A stretch of DNA of 64,000 nt, taken from NCBI GenBank assembly GCA_000469685.2, contig LS997567.1:21934108-21998107 (forward strand), read 5' to 3'. The notes below the pieces were generated by a model. That model searched no databases. It was not told the origin of the DNA and saw nothing but the letters and a program-made list of their open reading frames with translations. Position 1 is the first letter of the stretch; the number at the start of each line of letters is the position of its first letter. The translations under genes were made by a program, and so were the position numbers. Positions 29,340-40,449 of this stretch are shown piece after piece. The DNA is from Haemonchus contortus (taxonomy: Eukaryota > Nematoda > Chromadorea > Rhabditida > Trichostrongylidae).

Positions 29340-30430
29340 AAACACCGCTCCCGGTGAGTAGAGTCACCTGCCATTAGTTTTCCCATCTTGCCGTCAACAT
29401 CTCTTCCAATTTGAACGCTCCAGGTCCAAATTCACTATTTTCGAGGAAGCCCCGCCCCAGTGGGCGGAGTCTACACCTGCCATCTGCCATTAGTTTTCCA
29501 TGTTGCCGCCTGCATCTCTGCCGAACTTGAATACTCTAGGCCCAGGAGAACAGGAGTTACAGATCTCGGTGAACTATGGCGTTCGCGCACGCCCCACCCC
29601 TAGTGGGACACTCCGCCTCTGGTGGGCTGAGCTAGCTTAAGTCACGTGTGCCCAGACAGTTCGGCTTCGGCTCACTCCCCGCTTGTTCCAATCTGTCCGA
29701 GCTGTTCCAGTTGATTTGCAATTTGCAAATGGCACCATATGAGATGGTGTTACAGACAAACAGACAGACAAACAGAAAAACAGACAAACGGACATTTGTG
29801 GTTTATATACAGTAAGGATAGTGCATACACCAGTGGGCTATGCACGCTAATGCGTGCATCCACGACCGCTCATCCACGACATAGTCATTCAGCGGAATAT
29901 TTGATGTATCAAAACGATAGTTCTCTCTAGATTCGAACGCTGCGACCGGTTGAAGGGCATCTGCTCGGTATATATCACTCGACCAAATTATTTGTGGTTG
30001 GTCAGCGCTCTTAGTGTATGTGTTTGACCGCCCCTCTTTTATTTAGCTGCCTCTAACAATTTTTTTCCGTAATCTGAAAGATTTTCAAACGATGACATGA
30101 ATTTTCGACCTCAGCCTTGCCCATCCGTGGGTGATCTCGGTCACGTCGAGAATTTGCTCACATCTCATCTATAACCTCTGACCACTTCTTTCCCTGCATT
30201 TTAGTACGTTTCCAAACAATATCATAAACCTTTTGCCTTTCCCAACCCGTCCTAGAGCATCTCCCTCCCTCTTCTACGATTAGTCCCTATTTGTCCTACT
30301 TTCTCCTACTACCTTTTTGATGTTCTCTTCTCGAGAGGGTTGCTGAACGAAGTTATGAGTTTTTCATCTAGGCCCACTTCAGTGTGAACCACTCCACTTC
30401 TGGGGCTTGGCCACATTTGTTCTACTACAC
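29340..30430. repeat. GC-rich repeat family copies
   Basis: 29340-29815 has units with 'gaacgctccaggtcca' and 'gccccgccccagtgggcgg', CAGA-rich simple sequence and the end 'tttatatacagtaagga'. 29825-30120 matches 12830-13090 ('gggctatgcacgctaa', 'tctctagattcgaacgctg', 'tatttgtggttggtcagc'). Confidence 0.6.
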
Positions 30431-30438
30431 GCACATAC

Positions 30439-31650
30439 AGGGTGCGCCATAAATATGGTAACAAAGTAATTTGGCTATAGAAACAGCAGTTAATATTGAT
30501 ACATGGTGAATTCATGTGAACTATTTACTATGCATCGCATCTACAAAACAAACACACGGTCATCTCATATAACCGTTTCCTGTACTAATTATAGTTCAAA
30601 GACACTGCGGCTACTTATCGACGGCGGCACGCAGAGATTCTTGAAAAACTCCAGCCTGGGATTTTTTCAGTGATTTCTTAGGAGCAGCAATAGTGGTGTA
30701 TCTTGAAGCGCAGGCCTTCCTCTCTAGTCTGGGCTATATCCAGCGACCCATCACATTGTGGTCCGGAAAATTCGTAGAAGGATGGGAAGGTGGGATATGG
30801 TTTTCAGAGCAAGTGCGCCGTTGTTTTCAAGTCGGATTCTTAGAAAAATCTTTGACCCTCAACTGCACCCTTTCAGGAAACCCCTTCTTAAAGAGATGCG
30901 GAATAAGTCTTGTACTTCTCTTGACAAAAATTCGCGATATCGCTCTAATGATAGGAAAGAGGAGTAATGGCTTTGAGAGGCGATCTGACTCTTCTCAACG
31001 GCTTCAGCCCTCTTGGTGTAGAATATATGTATACTTTGGGATCTCATCATTTCTTCCACGCTGAACATCCTTTAGTCAAAAAAATGTGTGTCGAAGCGCG
31101 TGCGGCGCGCAAGTAACGCACGGCACTTGATTTTTCTCTTCAATTTCTTCCCGTCAAAAAGCTTATAGGGCGTCCGAATCTTATCTGGATACAATTCTAT
31201 TTGCTCTGGGTAGACTGACTCCTTCCATCGGATTAGAACATACAAACAAATCAGCAGCCATTTTTCTGGTGTTTCTGCAGGTTCCGCAGCTTACTCCTTC
31301 CCAAGGAATTGTATTCGGAAAAGGGGTCGTATGTGAGACAAGACGACCGTATTGAGGTTTGTTATTGACCTGTCTTCGCAACGCGATCCAAGAGACTGTC
31401 ATGTGGGAAATGTTGAAACGAGGAACGAACCCGGAAAAGCACTCTTCAAAAGCGCGCAAGGACGGAACGGTTGGTTGATGTCTACGACGCTCTACCGTTT
31501 TTCGAAATTTGACGAATTGAGAGTACCAAAGTAAATATGTGGGCTAAGGTACATCATAAAAGTAAGGGGAGGTGCAGATCTGGAGAAACCCTCCAAACAA
31601 GGAAATTACGGAGGTCTGAAAAGTTGTTACCATATTTATGGCGCACCCTG
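30439..31650 (-). mobile_element. mariner-like element, decayed
   Basis: Perfect inverted ends CAGGGTGCGCCATAAATATG with TA at both sides (30437-30438, 31651-31652); 1212 bp. Minus frames 31459-30859 share sequence with 44298-45330 and carry degenerate motifs ('LRAFEECFSGFVPRF', 'GPQCDGSLD'). I see no intact catalytic core. Confidence 0.85.
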
Positions 31651-31652
31651 TA

Positions 31653-31950
31653 CACGCACAAACAAACACACGCATGCAAACAATTACGCAGAAATGCACC
31701 CGTAAACAACACAAACACAAACACGCCAGCAAGCACACAAACACACACAAGTACAGATACACGCAAAACGCACAACAAAACACAGACAAACACAAACACA
31801 CAAAATGCCCACAAAAACAAACATACACCTACACTCACACAAATCCAAACGCACACGCACGCAAACGACACAAACCTACGCGCAAACACAAGATCAAACA
31901 CACACAAGCAAGCACAAACACCCGCAAACAAGCGCACAAAAACACAAGCA
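31653..31950. repeat. CA-rich microsatellite (ACACAAAC-type)
   Basis: Irregular (CACAAA)n/(ACAC)n tract. Long open frames on both strands (up to 184 codons) are low-complexity artefacts. It abuts the 3' end of the RTE copy at 31953. Confidence 0.9.
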
Positions 31951-31952
31951 CG

Positions 31953-34900
31953 TCACCTGCATCACCTGTTGTCCAGTCGATTATCGATTTCCTCGAGCAA
32001 GCGCCAATAACGTCTCCATTCGTCCCTGTCGCGAGCCAGGGCAGTTCAGTGAATTGTACTCGCTCGAGGAGAAGGGACAAAAACTCATTTCGTTCAGAGC
32101 CTTTGTGAAGGAGTCTGATCATTATGCCCGCGGCCATCTTGGGTACTCGCTTGACGACCCGAGGATCCAGTCAGTTACCTCCTGGTCCAACGCCCACTTC
32201 ACTAGTTCGCATAACGTGTCCCGCCCACCCGATCTTCGATTTCTTGGCGTAATCGTAATCCGTGATCTTCTTTCGTTGACGGATCTCGGAACTTCGGATT
32301 CCCTTCCGCACTTGCGTCATAGGGTAATTCCGATCATCGTCCTTTCCACTGCGCGTTGAATGACGCTGCTGACTGCATGCTCATCCTGCTTTCGTAGAGT
32401 CCAAGTTTCTAAAGCGTTTGTCAGAGCAGGAAGGACCGCTAAGTCGAAAAGGTGAGCGCGGAGCGGGGTGTTCTTTGTCTTATTGACCTATTCTCTCGGT
32501 GTTCTTGAATGCTTCCCACGAAGCGCGTTTTCTTCTGCTTAGCTTCGGTGCTGGATGGTTCATCCCATTAGCTTCTTGGCCTAGATACACGCAGTTGAAC
32601 ATTCACAGATGTCCCTTCCGTCAACGTGAAAGAAGCATCAGGCTTGTGGAGCTCCCGAAGCATCCCTATATATTGAGTAGGAACACCCTGATTGTCCAAG
32701 GTTTCAGTTACCGTTTCTGTTTCGCCAGTATCAGAGGCTTTCCTCAAATCGAATAATGTAACACTTAAGAACATTTTGTACTCTCCTCTTACTTCAATGA
32801 GTCTTGTATTAGGGTGTCCGGAAGAAGGCATCCTTCATAGATCAATACTATGACTAATCGGTATTCGACGTGGTCATTCCAATCGAGTAATCGTAGACCA
32901 AAGGTGTGCGGTCGATACGACTACCGGAGCTTTCTGTGTCTCCATTACGAAACTAATCGACTTCGACACTCAGGCTTGGGATTAGATATGGTGACTGATT
33001 GGCAGCAGTGGCCCTTTCTTGTCACCGTACCTAAATGGCGCGATCGCTTCCTCTTTGAAGAGATTTGCTTCGACGCAGTTCGTCGGCGCGACCGTTCACT
33101 GTCCTCACATACCGACACAGTTCTGGCCTCCCGTCAGAGCAATCCTGCTCGAAGTGGCAGGTTTTGGAGAAGACGATTTCTATTCCCCAATTCATCACCC
33201 ACGACATTCTACGACATTCAAAAGTCACTTTCAAATCAGGACTCTGCAAATATCACACATCATTGACTGAGCAGGAGTGTTGAGAGCGAGTCAGTGTTTG
33301 TAAGAAGCTCCTCGACTGGAACAGAACGACGACATCAACCTGCTTCATCATTGCTCAGGATATTAAGTACATGTCATATAAAAGTCCACTCAAAAAATGG
33401 CAATGCCTAACAGTGCACGTAAGGCCATAGCTCGCTAAAAAGCATGACACTCACGCCGAATAAAGCATGATCTCATTCCTCCTCTGCTCAAACGGGTGTT
33501 TTACTGTTAGATTCTACCAGAGAGTACCGCGGTAAACGCAAGGGTATCCTGTTGCCGACTAGGTGAGGTGGTGTTTAGAACCCCCATTTCACACCGATTA
33601 CAAGGAAAGTTCCGATTGCAATGGATAATGCTCGATCACTTCGCGCGAGGACGTCGATGGATGAGCTGGAAAGACTTGTCATACCCTGACTACCCCGCTT
33701 CCCGAATATTCATCTAACCTTAACCTCTATAACTGCCATACTTTCAGAGGCTCATAGGATTGCTCTACAGGAGAAAAATTCACCAACTGTCGAGAAGTCA
33801 AGTAGGTAATAGCTGAGCGAATTGCGCCACACCTCCCTTCATGTTTGAAAATGGCAATAGTGCCAAGCCTGGCTGACGGAGAGGCATTGTGGCTAAGGAG
33901 GGCCACAATAGAGATCACTAATTTAAGTTTTTTGCTGCAGTTATTTTGGGTTAAAAGAACCGGTTGAATTTTCTCAAAACTTTTCTGGCACCTTAATAAG
34001 AGTGTGGATATGATCGATTGTATTGAACCCTCTCCGAGACCCTGTTTGCCCGCATGGGCGTCCCCCATCCAATACTCTACGAATCCTGTTCTGGATGACT
34101 CTTGTGAAAAGTTTAGAGATTACACACAGCAGGCGAATCGGCGATAATTGCCAATGTCGTCTGGATCTCCCTTCTTATACAGGAACGTGGTCTTGCTAGT
34201 TTTCCACAAAGTGGGCACTTCGCATTCTGACATGTACCGCATGAAGAAAGAGGCCAGAGTTTTGGCAATGACTGATGCGAATGCTTTCTGGACACTCTGA
34301 TTTGGTCCTATCGGACCATACACCGTACAATTCTCCATCGACATGATGGCATTTTGTATTTCGGAAGTGAGAAAGCGAAGGAGCTATATATTCGTCTTGG
34401 CTAAGATGGTGGGTAGGCAGGTAGATGTAGCTGTCGAAGAGATCAGGGTAGAAGTCGTACATGATCCCCTCAATTGTCGTTCAAGTTGCAGTAGCTGTTC
34501 CGTCCGGACGACACAGGGAAGTCATCTTGGTCTTGTAAATGGCGAAGCTCGGCTGTGCTGTGCGAATGCTTTTCCTCGGCGGCCTCGTCACTCTACGGCA
34601 GTCAGTTACAGTGCTCTTCTCTCTCGAATCCCCCTTTATCGCGAAACAATAGCGATGTCAGTCAGGCAAAACTTTCGATCGCCGGTGGTTGATCTATTTT
34701 ATTATGAAACTATTCACCAGGTGACTCCCATGTCCATCGGAAATGAGAGGGTTATCATGGATAGTATGGGTCGACTTAATGAACTCGAACAGCCTTTCAT
34801 CCTGCTCATTCCATTCCATTCCGTGAGTCCCGATGTGAAGCTCTTCAGCGTTCTTATAAGCTGATCTTGGCGTTAAAATCACCGACGATGACCTCGAAAA

Positions 34901-35665
34901 AATATGGTCTTCTCTTTAGAGCCTCTCCAGATCCATCTTCCGCCGTAGCTCGATGTTGGTGCGTAAACAACGAAGATCGTTGAAACTGGGGTTGAGCGAC
35001 ATTCCTCAATTGCAAGCATCCGATTCCGGTTGCCATACTTTTGTTCGAATCTATATTCATGGTGAAGTGCATGTTGATGGGGTTACACCGCCGACGCCTC
35101 TGCTGTCGCAAGCTCTCAGGAAGAGTTCTTCTCCAGTATCGAAAATGGCATGCAACGGGCGGTTCCTTCTAGTGTCGGTCAGTCCAACGACGTCGTACTG
35201 GATCTTCCTATCTTGCATCATCAGGTCTTCGATGCACGCTTCGATTGTAAGCGTTCGTGCATTGGAGGTACAGATCGCCATATCAGCCCTTCTCCTTTTA
35301 GGCGGCCTGTTATGGCCATGACATTTTGGCAGCCTCCCCCGAGCGGTCCTACTGAATGCTGCCGTATCGTGGGCTCCCTCAGATATTTTTATTACTGTTC
35401 TTTTACCCTCGTGTGGCTTGCCAGGCTCTGCCACATGGGGGCCACTCTTAGCCATGTGACATGCAGTCGTGCCGTTGGAGTTATATGCATAATTATGTAA
35501 ATATACTAAAAAAAAATAATGAAAGCAGCAACGCGAACTCCCGTCAAGCAGTGGAAATAGTGGCGAGAGCTTTCGGACTACGCAAGCCGACATCTGATGG
35601 TAAAGATGAAAAGCATGTGGCAGGGCAACAGTTTGCCTTTTTTCGGTAGACAGATATCTACCCAT
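31953..35665 (-). pseudogene. RTE-type LINE copy A (broken)
   Basis: Minus-strand pieces in order: endonuclease start 35665-35057 ('MAICTSNARTLTIEACIED', 'YDVVGLTDTRRNRPLH'), mid-endonuclease 34882-34694 ('AEELHIGTHGMEWNEQ'), RT 34344-34113 ('SECEVPTLWKTSKTTFLYK', 'KGDPDDIGNYRR') and about 34068-33960, then 32831-32568 ('NQGVPTQYIGMLREL') and a 3' part ending at 31953 in a GGTGATG-type tail. 32832-33720 carries no recognisable LINE protein and may be an insertion. Same family as 37485-40340. Confidence 0.8.
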
Positions 35666-36024
35666 GCGTATCCTTGTCCTTAGTTCAGAAGCAGTGATTT
35701 AGACGTAATGTACCGGGGCTTGCTGTATGCAGCTTGACGCGTGAAAACGAATTCAACCGCGGCCCCGGGCGGACGGATAAGGAGGTGGGGCCCAAGCAAG
35801 AAGGCTGCAAATCTTCTAGTTACTCGACAACTACTTAACCACAGATTCAAGCTTGAAGGGACAAGCCGGTCAATATAAACTCCCGCATGACAGAATTACC
35901 GCATTAGAGCACAAGATAAAAAGACTAAAACTTGCACAAAACCGGATCTTTTTCGCATCAACGGATAAAATGGACACTCCCACGCGCCGCAAGTCTCACC
36001 CTCCCATCGCGTTAAGGTGGTAGG

Positions 36025-36325
36025 CCACACGAACACACATCCACACCCACACAAATACTCACATGCTCACAAACACACAAAAACTCACACATACAAAGAC
36101 ACACACAAATACACCCACACAAATAAACACATGCACACAAACACACGACGCAAACACAGACAGACAAACACACACAAACACATCCACGCAGACAGACACA
36201 CATACACGCATACATACGTAAACAGAGACAAATACACACACGCACAAACACCCACAAACACACACACAAACACTTGAACACATGTACACATATCCACATA
36301 TACACATATTCATACACATACACAC
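36025..36325. repeat. CA-rich microsatellite
   Basis: (ACACAAA)n/(ACAC)n tract like 31653-31950; long open frames here are artefacts. It lies about 200 bp before the next lst-2 exon. Confidence 0.9.
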
Positions 36326-36541
36326 TAGTTAGCGTACCTAATAGAATTATCAGAGCTATTGTGATTGTGGACGAAATTACCGTCATACCTTTGTAGTTCT
36401 GTAGTTCTAGCGTGAGTTTCATGAACGATTCCAAAATTCCAATTGGAATTGGAATCACCTCGTGTATCCCATCGCTTGCTGGCACCTGCACATCTTTATA
36501 TCGGCAATTTGACGTATCATACTTGTAAGTGCTTTATTAAG

Positions 36542-36721
36542 GTATGTCTCAGCTATGGTGCCAGTGAAATCAGTGAGGGAGTACGATGCTCAGTTGGATG
36601 TAGCTGTGCTGTTTTCTGAGGTTCTCAACCGTGCACTAGCCAAACGCCTAATTACCAAAGAGCAGATTGACTCGTTTGATCCCATCGTCATGATCTGTAT
36701 TCCAAGGCTGGCTATTGTATG
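36542..36721 (+). CDS. lst-2: lst-2 exon
   Basis: Acceptor AG 36540-36541, donor 'gtgggt' at 36722. After completing the split codon it reads 'YVSAMVPVKSVREYDAQLD', 'VAVLFSEVLNRALAKRLIT', 'KEQIDSFDPIVMICIPRLA' and IV. The blocks YVSAMVPVKS and IPRLAIV are LST2-family signatures. Ends in phase 2 (TG), completed by G of the next exon to Trp where the vertebrate protein has Cys. A 59-bp intron follows. Confidence 0.95.
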
Positions 36722-36780
36722 GTGGGTTAATTTTGTATGTAACATCTCTTCAGTACATGAACGTTATTGTCATAATTAAG

Positions 36781-36922
36781 GGGCCTAATCTATTACCCTG
36801 AAGGTGCACTAAACGTCGACGGTCCTCAAGAGAACATGTCCGAAATGTTCCGCCCTTACTATGGCTTGCTCATTAAAATCCGAAAACTGCTCCAGGCTCT
36901 CTCTCCGCGGGAGCTTCTGAAG
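36781..36922 (+). CDS. lst-2: lst-2 exon
   Basis: Acceptor AG 36779-36780, donor GT at 36923. Reads 'GLIYYPEGALNVDG', 'PQENMSEMFRPYYGLLIK' and 'IRKLLQALSPRELLK', matching the LST2 pattern GL.VY.DGPLN.D....MSE.FRP...L..KIR.LLQ.L. Ends in phase 0. Further exons, including the C-terminal FYVE domain, were not found to the window end; another long intron is likely. Confidence 0.95.
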
Positions 36923-37480
36923 GTTAATTGATTGGCTTCCTTTTCTCTCTGTATTTAATTTGAAAATTTGAAGGGAGGACACCTGAATATGAGGGAATTT
37001 TTGTGATATTCTAATATCGGAAGGTCAAACCGATTTGACGGCCGCAAGATTAGGAGCTAGTTTTCACTTATCGATAATTGATACTGCTATTCCATGGGAC
37101 TTTGACTGGAAGCCCAGGGATAAGTGAAGGGCTCGAAAGCTATAGATGATAAGGAACCGAAACTTCAAAATCAGTTGCTAAACGATTATGAGCGTTCAAA
37201 ATTTTCCACAAAGCCGTGTCATTTGGGAGGCACAGTTATACAATAGCAACGTCGTCAGAATGCGGCAGTGCGGTAGTGCTCACACTCTTCAGGTGGAGGA
37301 TGAGTGATCTCTGCGCCATCGCCAGATTTTCCTAAAGTGCTTTTATTCTTTGAAAACTCGTTTTGCATTTTCCAGCATGTAGACAGCTAACACGTTATGA
37401 TAGATAACAATTACGCTCAAGCCAAAAAATGTTTGAATAAGAGATTACGAGCATTGTAAATGCTATTTCTGTACACTTGC
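36923..37480. other. Non-coding, probable lst-2 intron
   Basis: No exon of the family, repeat end or RNA gene recognised. Confidence 0.5.
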
Positions 37481-37553
37481 TCCTTTACGACCATCACCTG
37501 TATCACTTGTATCACCTGTCGTCCCGTTGATCATCGACTTCCTCGAGCGGGCG

Positions 37554-39207
37554 TCAGTAACGTCTCCATTCGTCCCTGCCACGAGCCAGAGTGGTCCAGC
37601 GAATCGTCCTCGCTTCAGGGACACGAGGTTGAACATTCCTTTCGTTCAGAGCCTTCGTGAAGAAGTCTGACCATCTCGCTGGCGGCCTTCCTGGAGTTCG
37701 TTTGATGCCCCGAGAGATCCAGTCAGTAACCGCCCTGGTCCAACGGTCATCACTATATCGCATGATGTGTCCGGCCCACCCGATCTTCGATTTCTTGGCG
37801 TAATCAACGGCATCCCTGATCTTCGTTCGTTGACGGAGCTCGGAACTCCGGTCCCTTCTGCACTTGCGTGTATAGGGAAATTCCGAGCATCGTCCTTTCC
37901 AAAGCGCGTTGAGTAACGCTGACAGCATGCTCATCCTGCTTTCGTAGAGTCCAAGCCTCCGAGGCGTACGTCAAAGCAGGAAGGACAGCAGTGTCGAAAA
38001 GGTGAGCGCGGAGCCGAATGTTCTTTGTCTTCTACACTACTCCCTCGACATTCTCAAATGCTCCCCACGCGGCGCGTTTCCTTCTGCACATCTCTGGAGC
38101 TATGTCGTTCATCATGTTGACTTTCCGACCTAGATACACATAGCTGGAGCATTCGGAGATATTCGTTCCGTTTAAAGTGAAAGGAGCATCAGGTACCAGT
38201 CCGTTTTTCATGAACGTCGTCTTCGTTAGGTTCAGCCTCAAGCCGAGAATGTCGTCTGCAAAGCGGAGGTGATGTAGGAAGCGGCCGTCGACCTTCATTG
38301 CCAAGTCTTCCCATTCCAAATGACGCATGATATTCTCGAGGGCGGCACTGAAAAGTTTGGGCGAAATAGTATCGCCTTGCCGGACACCTCTCTTCACGTT
38401 GACAATGACTTCCTTATAAAATGGTGAAATCCTGGTCGTGAAGCTGTCGTAGAGCTCACGAAGCATCCTTATATATTGCGTAGGAACACCCTGGTTGCCC
38501 AGGGCTTCAATTACCGCTTCTGTCTCAACGGTATCGAAGGCTTTCTTCGAATCGATAAACGTAAGCCGTAACGGCATTTTGTACTCTCGCGATACTTCGA
38601 GTCGTGTGAGAGTGAGGATATGATCGATTGTGCTGAACCCTCTCCGAAACCCTGCTTGCTCGCATGGCTGTCCTTCATCTAATATTCTGCCAATCCTGTT
38701 TAGAATGACACGGGTGAAAAGCTTGTAGATTACGGACAGCAGGCAGATTGGGCGATAATTGCCAATATCGTCTGGATCTCCTTTTTTGTACAGCAACACA
38801 GTCTTGCTAGTTTTCCACGACGTGGGCACTTCGCATTCCGACAGGTACCGAGTGAAGAGCCTAGCCAGAGTTTTGATGATGGATGGTGGTATATTCTTCA
38901 GATGTTCTGGTTTAATCCTATCGGGACCAGGCGCTGTACAGTTCTTCATCGACGTGATGGCATGTCGTATTTCGGACGGGAGAACCGAAGGAGCGATATA
39001 TTCGTCTTGCCTAAGATGGTGAGTAGGCAGGTAGACGTGGCTGTCGAAGAGATCCGGGTAGAAGTCGCAGAGGACCTTCTCCATTGCCCTCCGGGATGCA
39101 GTAACGGTTCCGTCAGGACGACGAAGGGAAGTCATCCTGGTCTTGCACTTGGCGAAGTTCCGTCGGGCTTTGCGAATGCTCTTTCCGGCCTCGGCGGCTT
39201 CGTCCAT
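37554..39207 (-). pseudogene. RTE reverse transcriptase and C-terminal region
   Basis: 391-codon frame 39207-38032: 'NCTAPGPDRIKPEHLKN', 'VLLYKKGDPDDIGNYRPI', 'QAGFRRGFSTIDHI', 'LRLTFIDSKKAFDTVE' (first Asp), 'GVRQGDTISPKLFSAAL', 'HLRFADDI' (second Asp pair). After FADDI the sequence jumps straight to 'LGLRLNLTKTTFMKNG', implying an in-frame deletion of roughly 25-30 residues. The C-terminal part resumes in another frame at 37934-37554 ('[19 protein letters not shown]', '[16 protein letters not shown]'), typical for nematode RTE. Confidence 0.92.
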
Positions 39208-39239
39208 GACTGCTACTCTTCTCTCTTTCAGATCTTCCT

Positions 39240-40316
39240 TTATCGCTTCTCTGCATAGCTTCGCAACCTCGGACGTTTGTTGATAATTGCCTGTAGCTCG
39301 CGCAAATCCACGTTGGACGTCGACAGTCTTCGAAGAGAGTCGTCTCTTGGCTGTTTGTAGACTCTCTGCTTTCGTAGCACTATCGTGAAGATGCTCGACG
39401 AGCCGGTTGTATTCTTCGTCGATGTTGTCGATAACGGAATCTTCCCATTTATTCGCAAGGGAAGCGAAGTGGTCCCAGTTGATGGAGGTCTCTCTCCACG
39501 CATTGAGAAGCAGAATCTAGCGCGGAGGAGACGATGGTCCGATCCCGTGTAGAACTTCGGAACAACAGCGACGTCGGTCAGGCAAAATCTCCGATTGAAG
39601 ATGTTGTGGTCTATTTCATTATGGAACTGTCCACCAGGTGACCTCCATGTCCATCTCAAATAAGAGGGCTTCTAGAACTGCGAGTTACCATGGATGGTGT
39701 GGGTCGTCATGATAAACTCGGACAGCCTTGCAACCTGCTCATTCCATTCCATTCCGTGAGCCACGATGTGAAGCTCTTCGGCCGTTTTTCTGGGGCCAAT
39801 ATTGACGTTAAAATCACTGACGATGACCTTGAAGAAAGTGTGGTCTTCTCTGTAGAGCCTCTCCAGATCCATATAAAACGCTTCCAACTCTTCTTCTTCG
39901 TAGCTCGATGTTGGTGCGTAAGCAACGAAGATGGTTAGAGCCGGGGTTGAGCCACATCCTCTCAATCGTAAACGTCCGATTCGGGTTGTTAAGCTTTCGT
40001 ACGAATCGATGTTCATGGCCAAGTGCGTATTGACGAGGACACCTACGCCGCCGACGCCTCTTCTGTCGCATTTTCGAAGGAACAGTTCTTCTCCAGTCTC
40101 AAATACAGTGTGCAGCGGGCGATGCCTTCTCGTCTCGGTCAGTCCGATGACGTCGTACTTGATCTTCCTAGCTTGCATCATCAGGTATTCTATACACGGT
40201 TCCGATGCAAGCGTCCGTGCGTTGAAAGTACAGATCGCCATCTTTGTCCTTCTCCTTTTGGGCAGCCTGTTTTGGCCCTGAGGTTTTAGCAGCCTCTCCC
40301 GAGCGGTCCTACCCAA
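39240..40316 (-). pseudogene. RTE endonuclease domain
   Basis: APE-type fold from ATG 40316: 'MAICTFNARTL', 'YDVIGLTETRRHRP' (metal-site Glu in TETR), 'RGVGGVGVLVN', 'FVAYAPTSSYEE', and 'VIVSDFNVNIG', where the usual GDFNA has S and V. After an in-frame TAG at 39672 come 'RWTWRSPGG', 'NEIDHNIFNRR' and 'GSDHRLLRARF' (catalytic Asp-His). It would nick target DNA for target-primed insertion. One stop and the altered GDFN block make it dubious. Confidence 0.85.
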
Positions 40317-40449
40317 CGCCGCCGTATTGGGGGCTCCCTCAGGTTCAGGGGAATGAGGCCCATTTCTATTACTGTTTTTGGCGTGTAGATACCCAACGTG
40401 CAGCTTGCCAGGCTCTGACGTGGGGGCTATTGACTCCTGGGGCTTGCCA

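Larger units (their letters stand above)
18511..36541 (+). other. lst-2: Giant lst-2 intron filled with transposons
   Basis: Bounded by donor GTGAGT (18511) and acceptor AG (36540-36541), phases compatible. It contains a foldback element with a nested TTAA element, a mariner fragment, a full Merlin transposon, a MITE, a 141-bp palindrome, a mariner-like element, an RTE LINE copy and several CA microsatellites. 18511-19019 holds no recognisable feature. Other introns of the gene here are 73 and 59 bp. Confidence 0.8.
37485..40340 (-). mobile_element. RTE-type LINE copy B (nearly full length, broken)
   Basis: Endonuclease, reverse transcriptase and C-terminal region follow each other on the minus strand. 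The 3' end is a short GGTGATACA(G/A)GTGATAC tail (37495-37525), the usual RTE style of short tandem ends. Copy A shares all parts. 5' sequence resembling copy A extends to about 40440. No clean target duplication found. Confidence 0.88.

Noticed and set aside
31544..32359. Several long overlapping frames on both strands
   Set aside because: Low-complexity CA repeat read in all frames, fused to antisense LINE sequence.
36012..36491. 159-codon Cys/Val-rich minus frame
   Set aside because: Microsatellite translation.
38902..39258. 118-codon plus frame
   Set aside because: Antisense of RTE reverse transcriptase.
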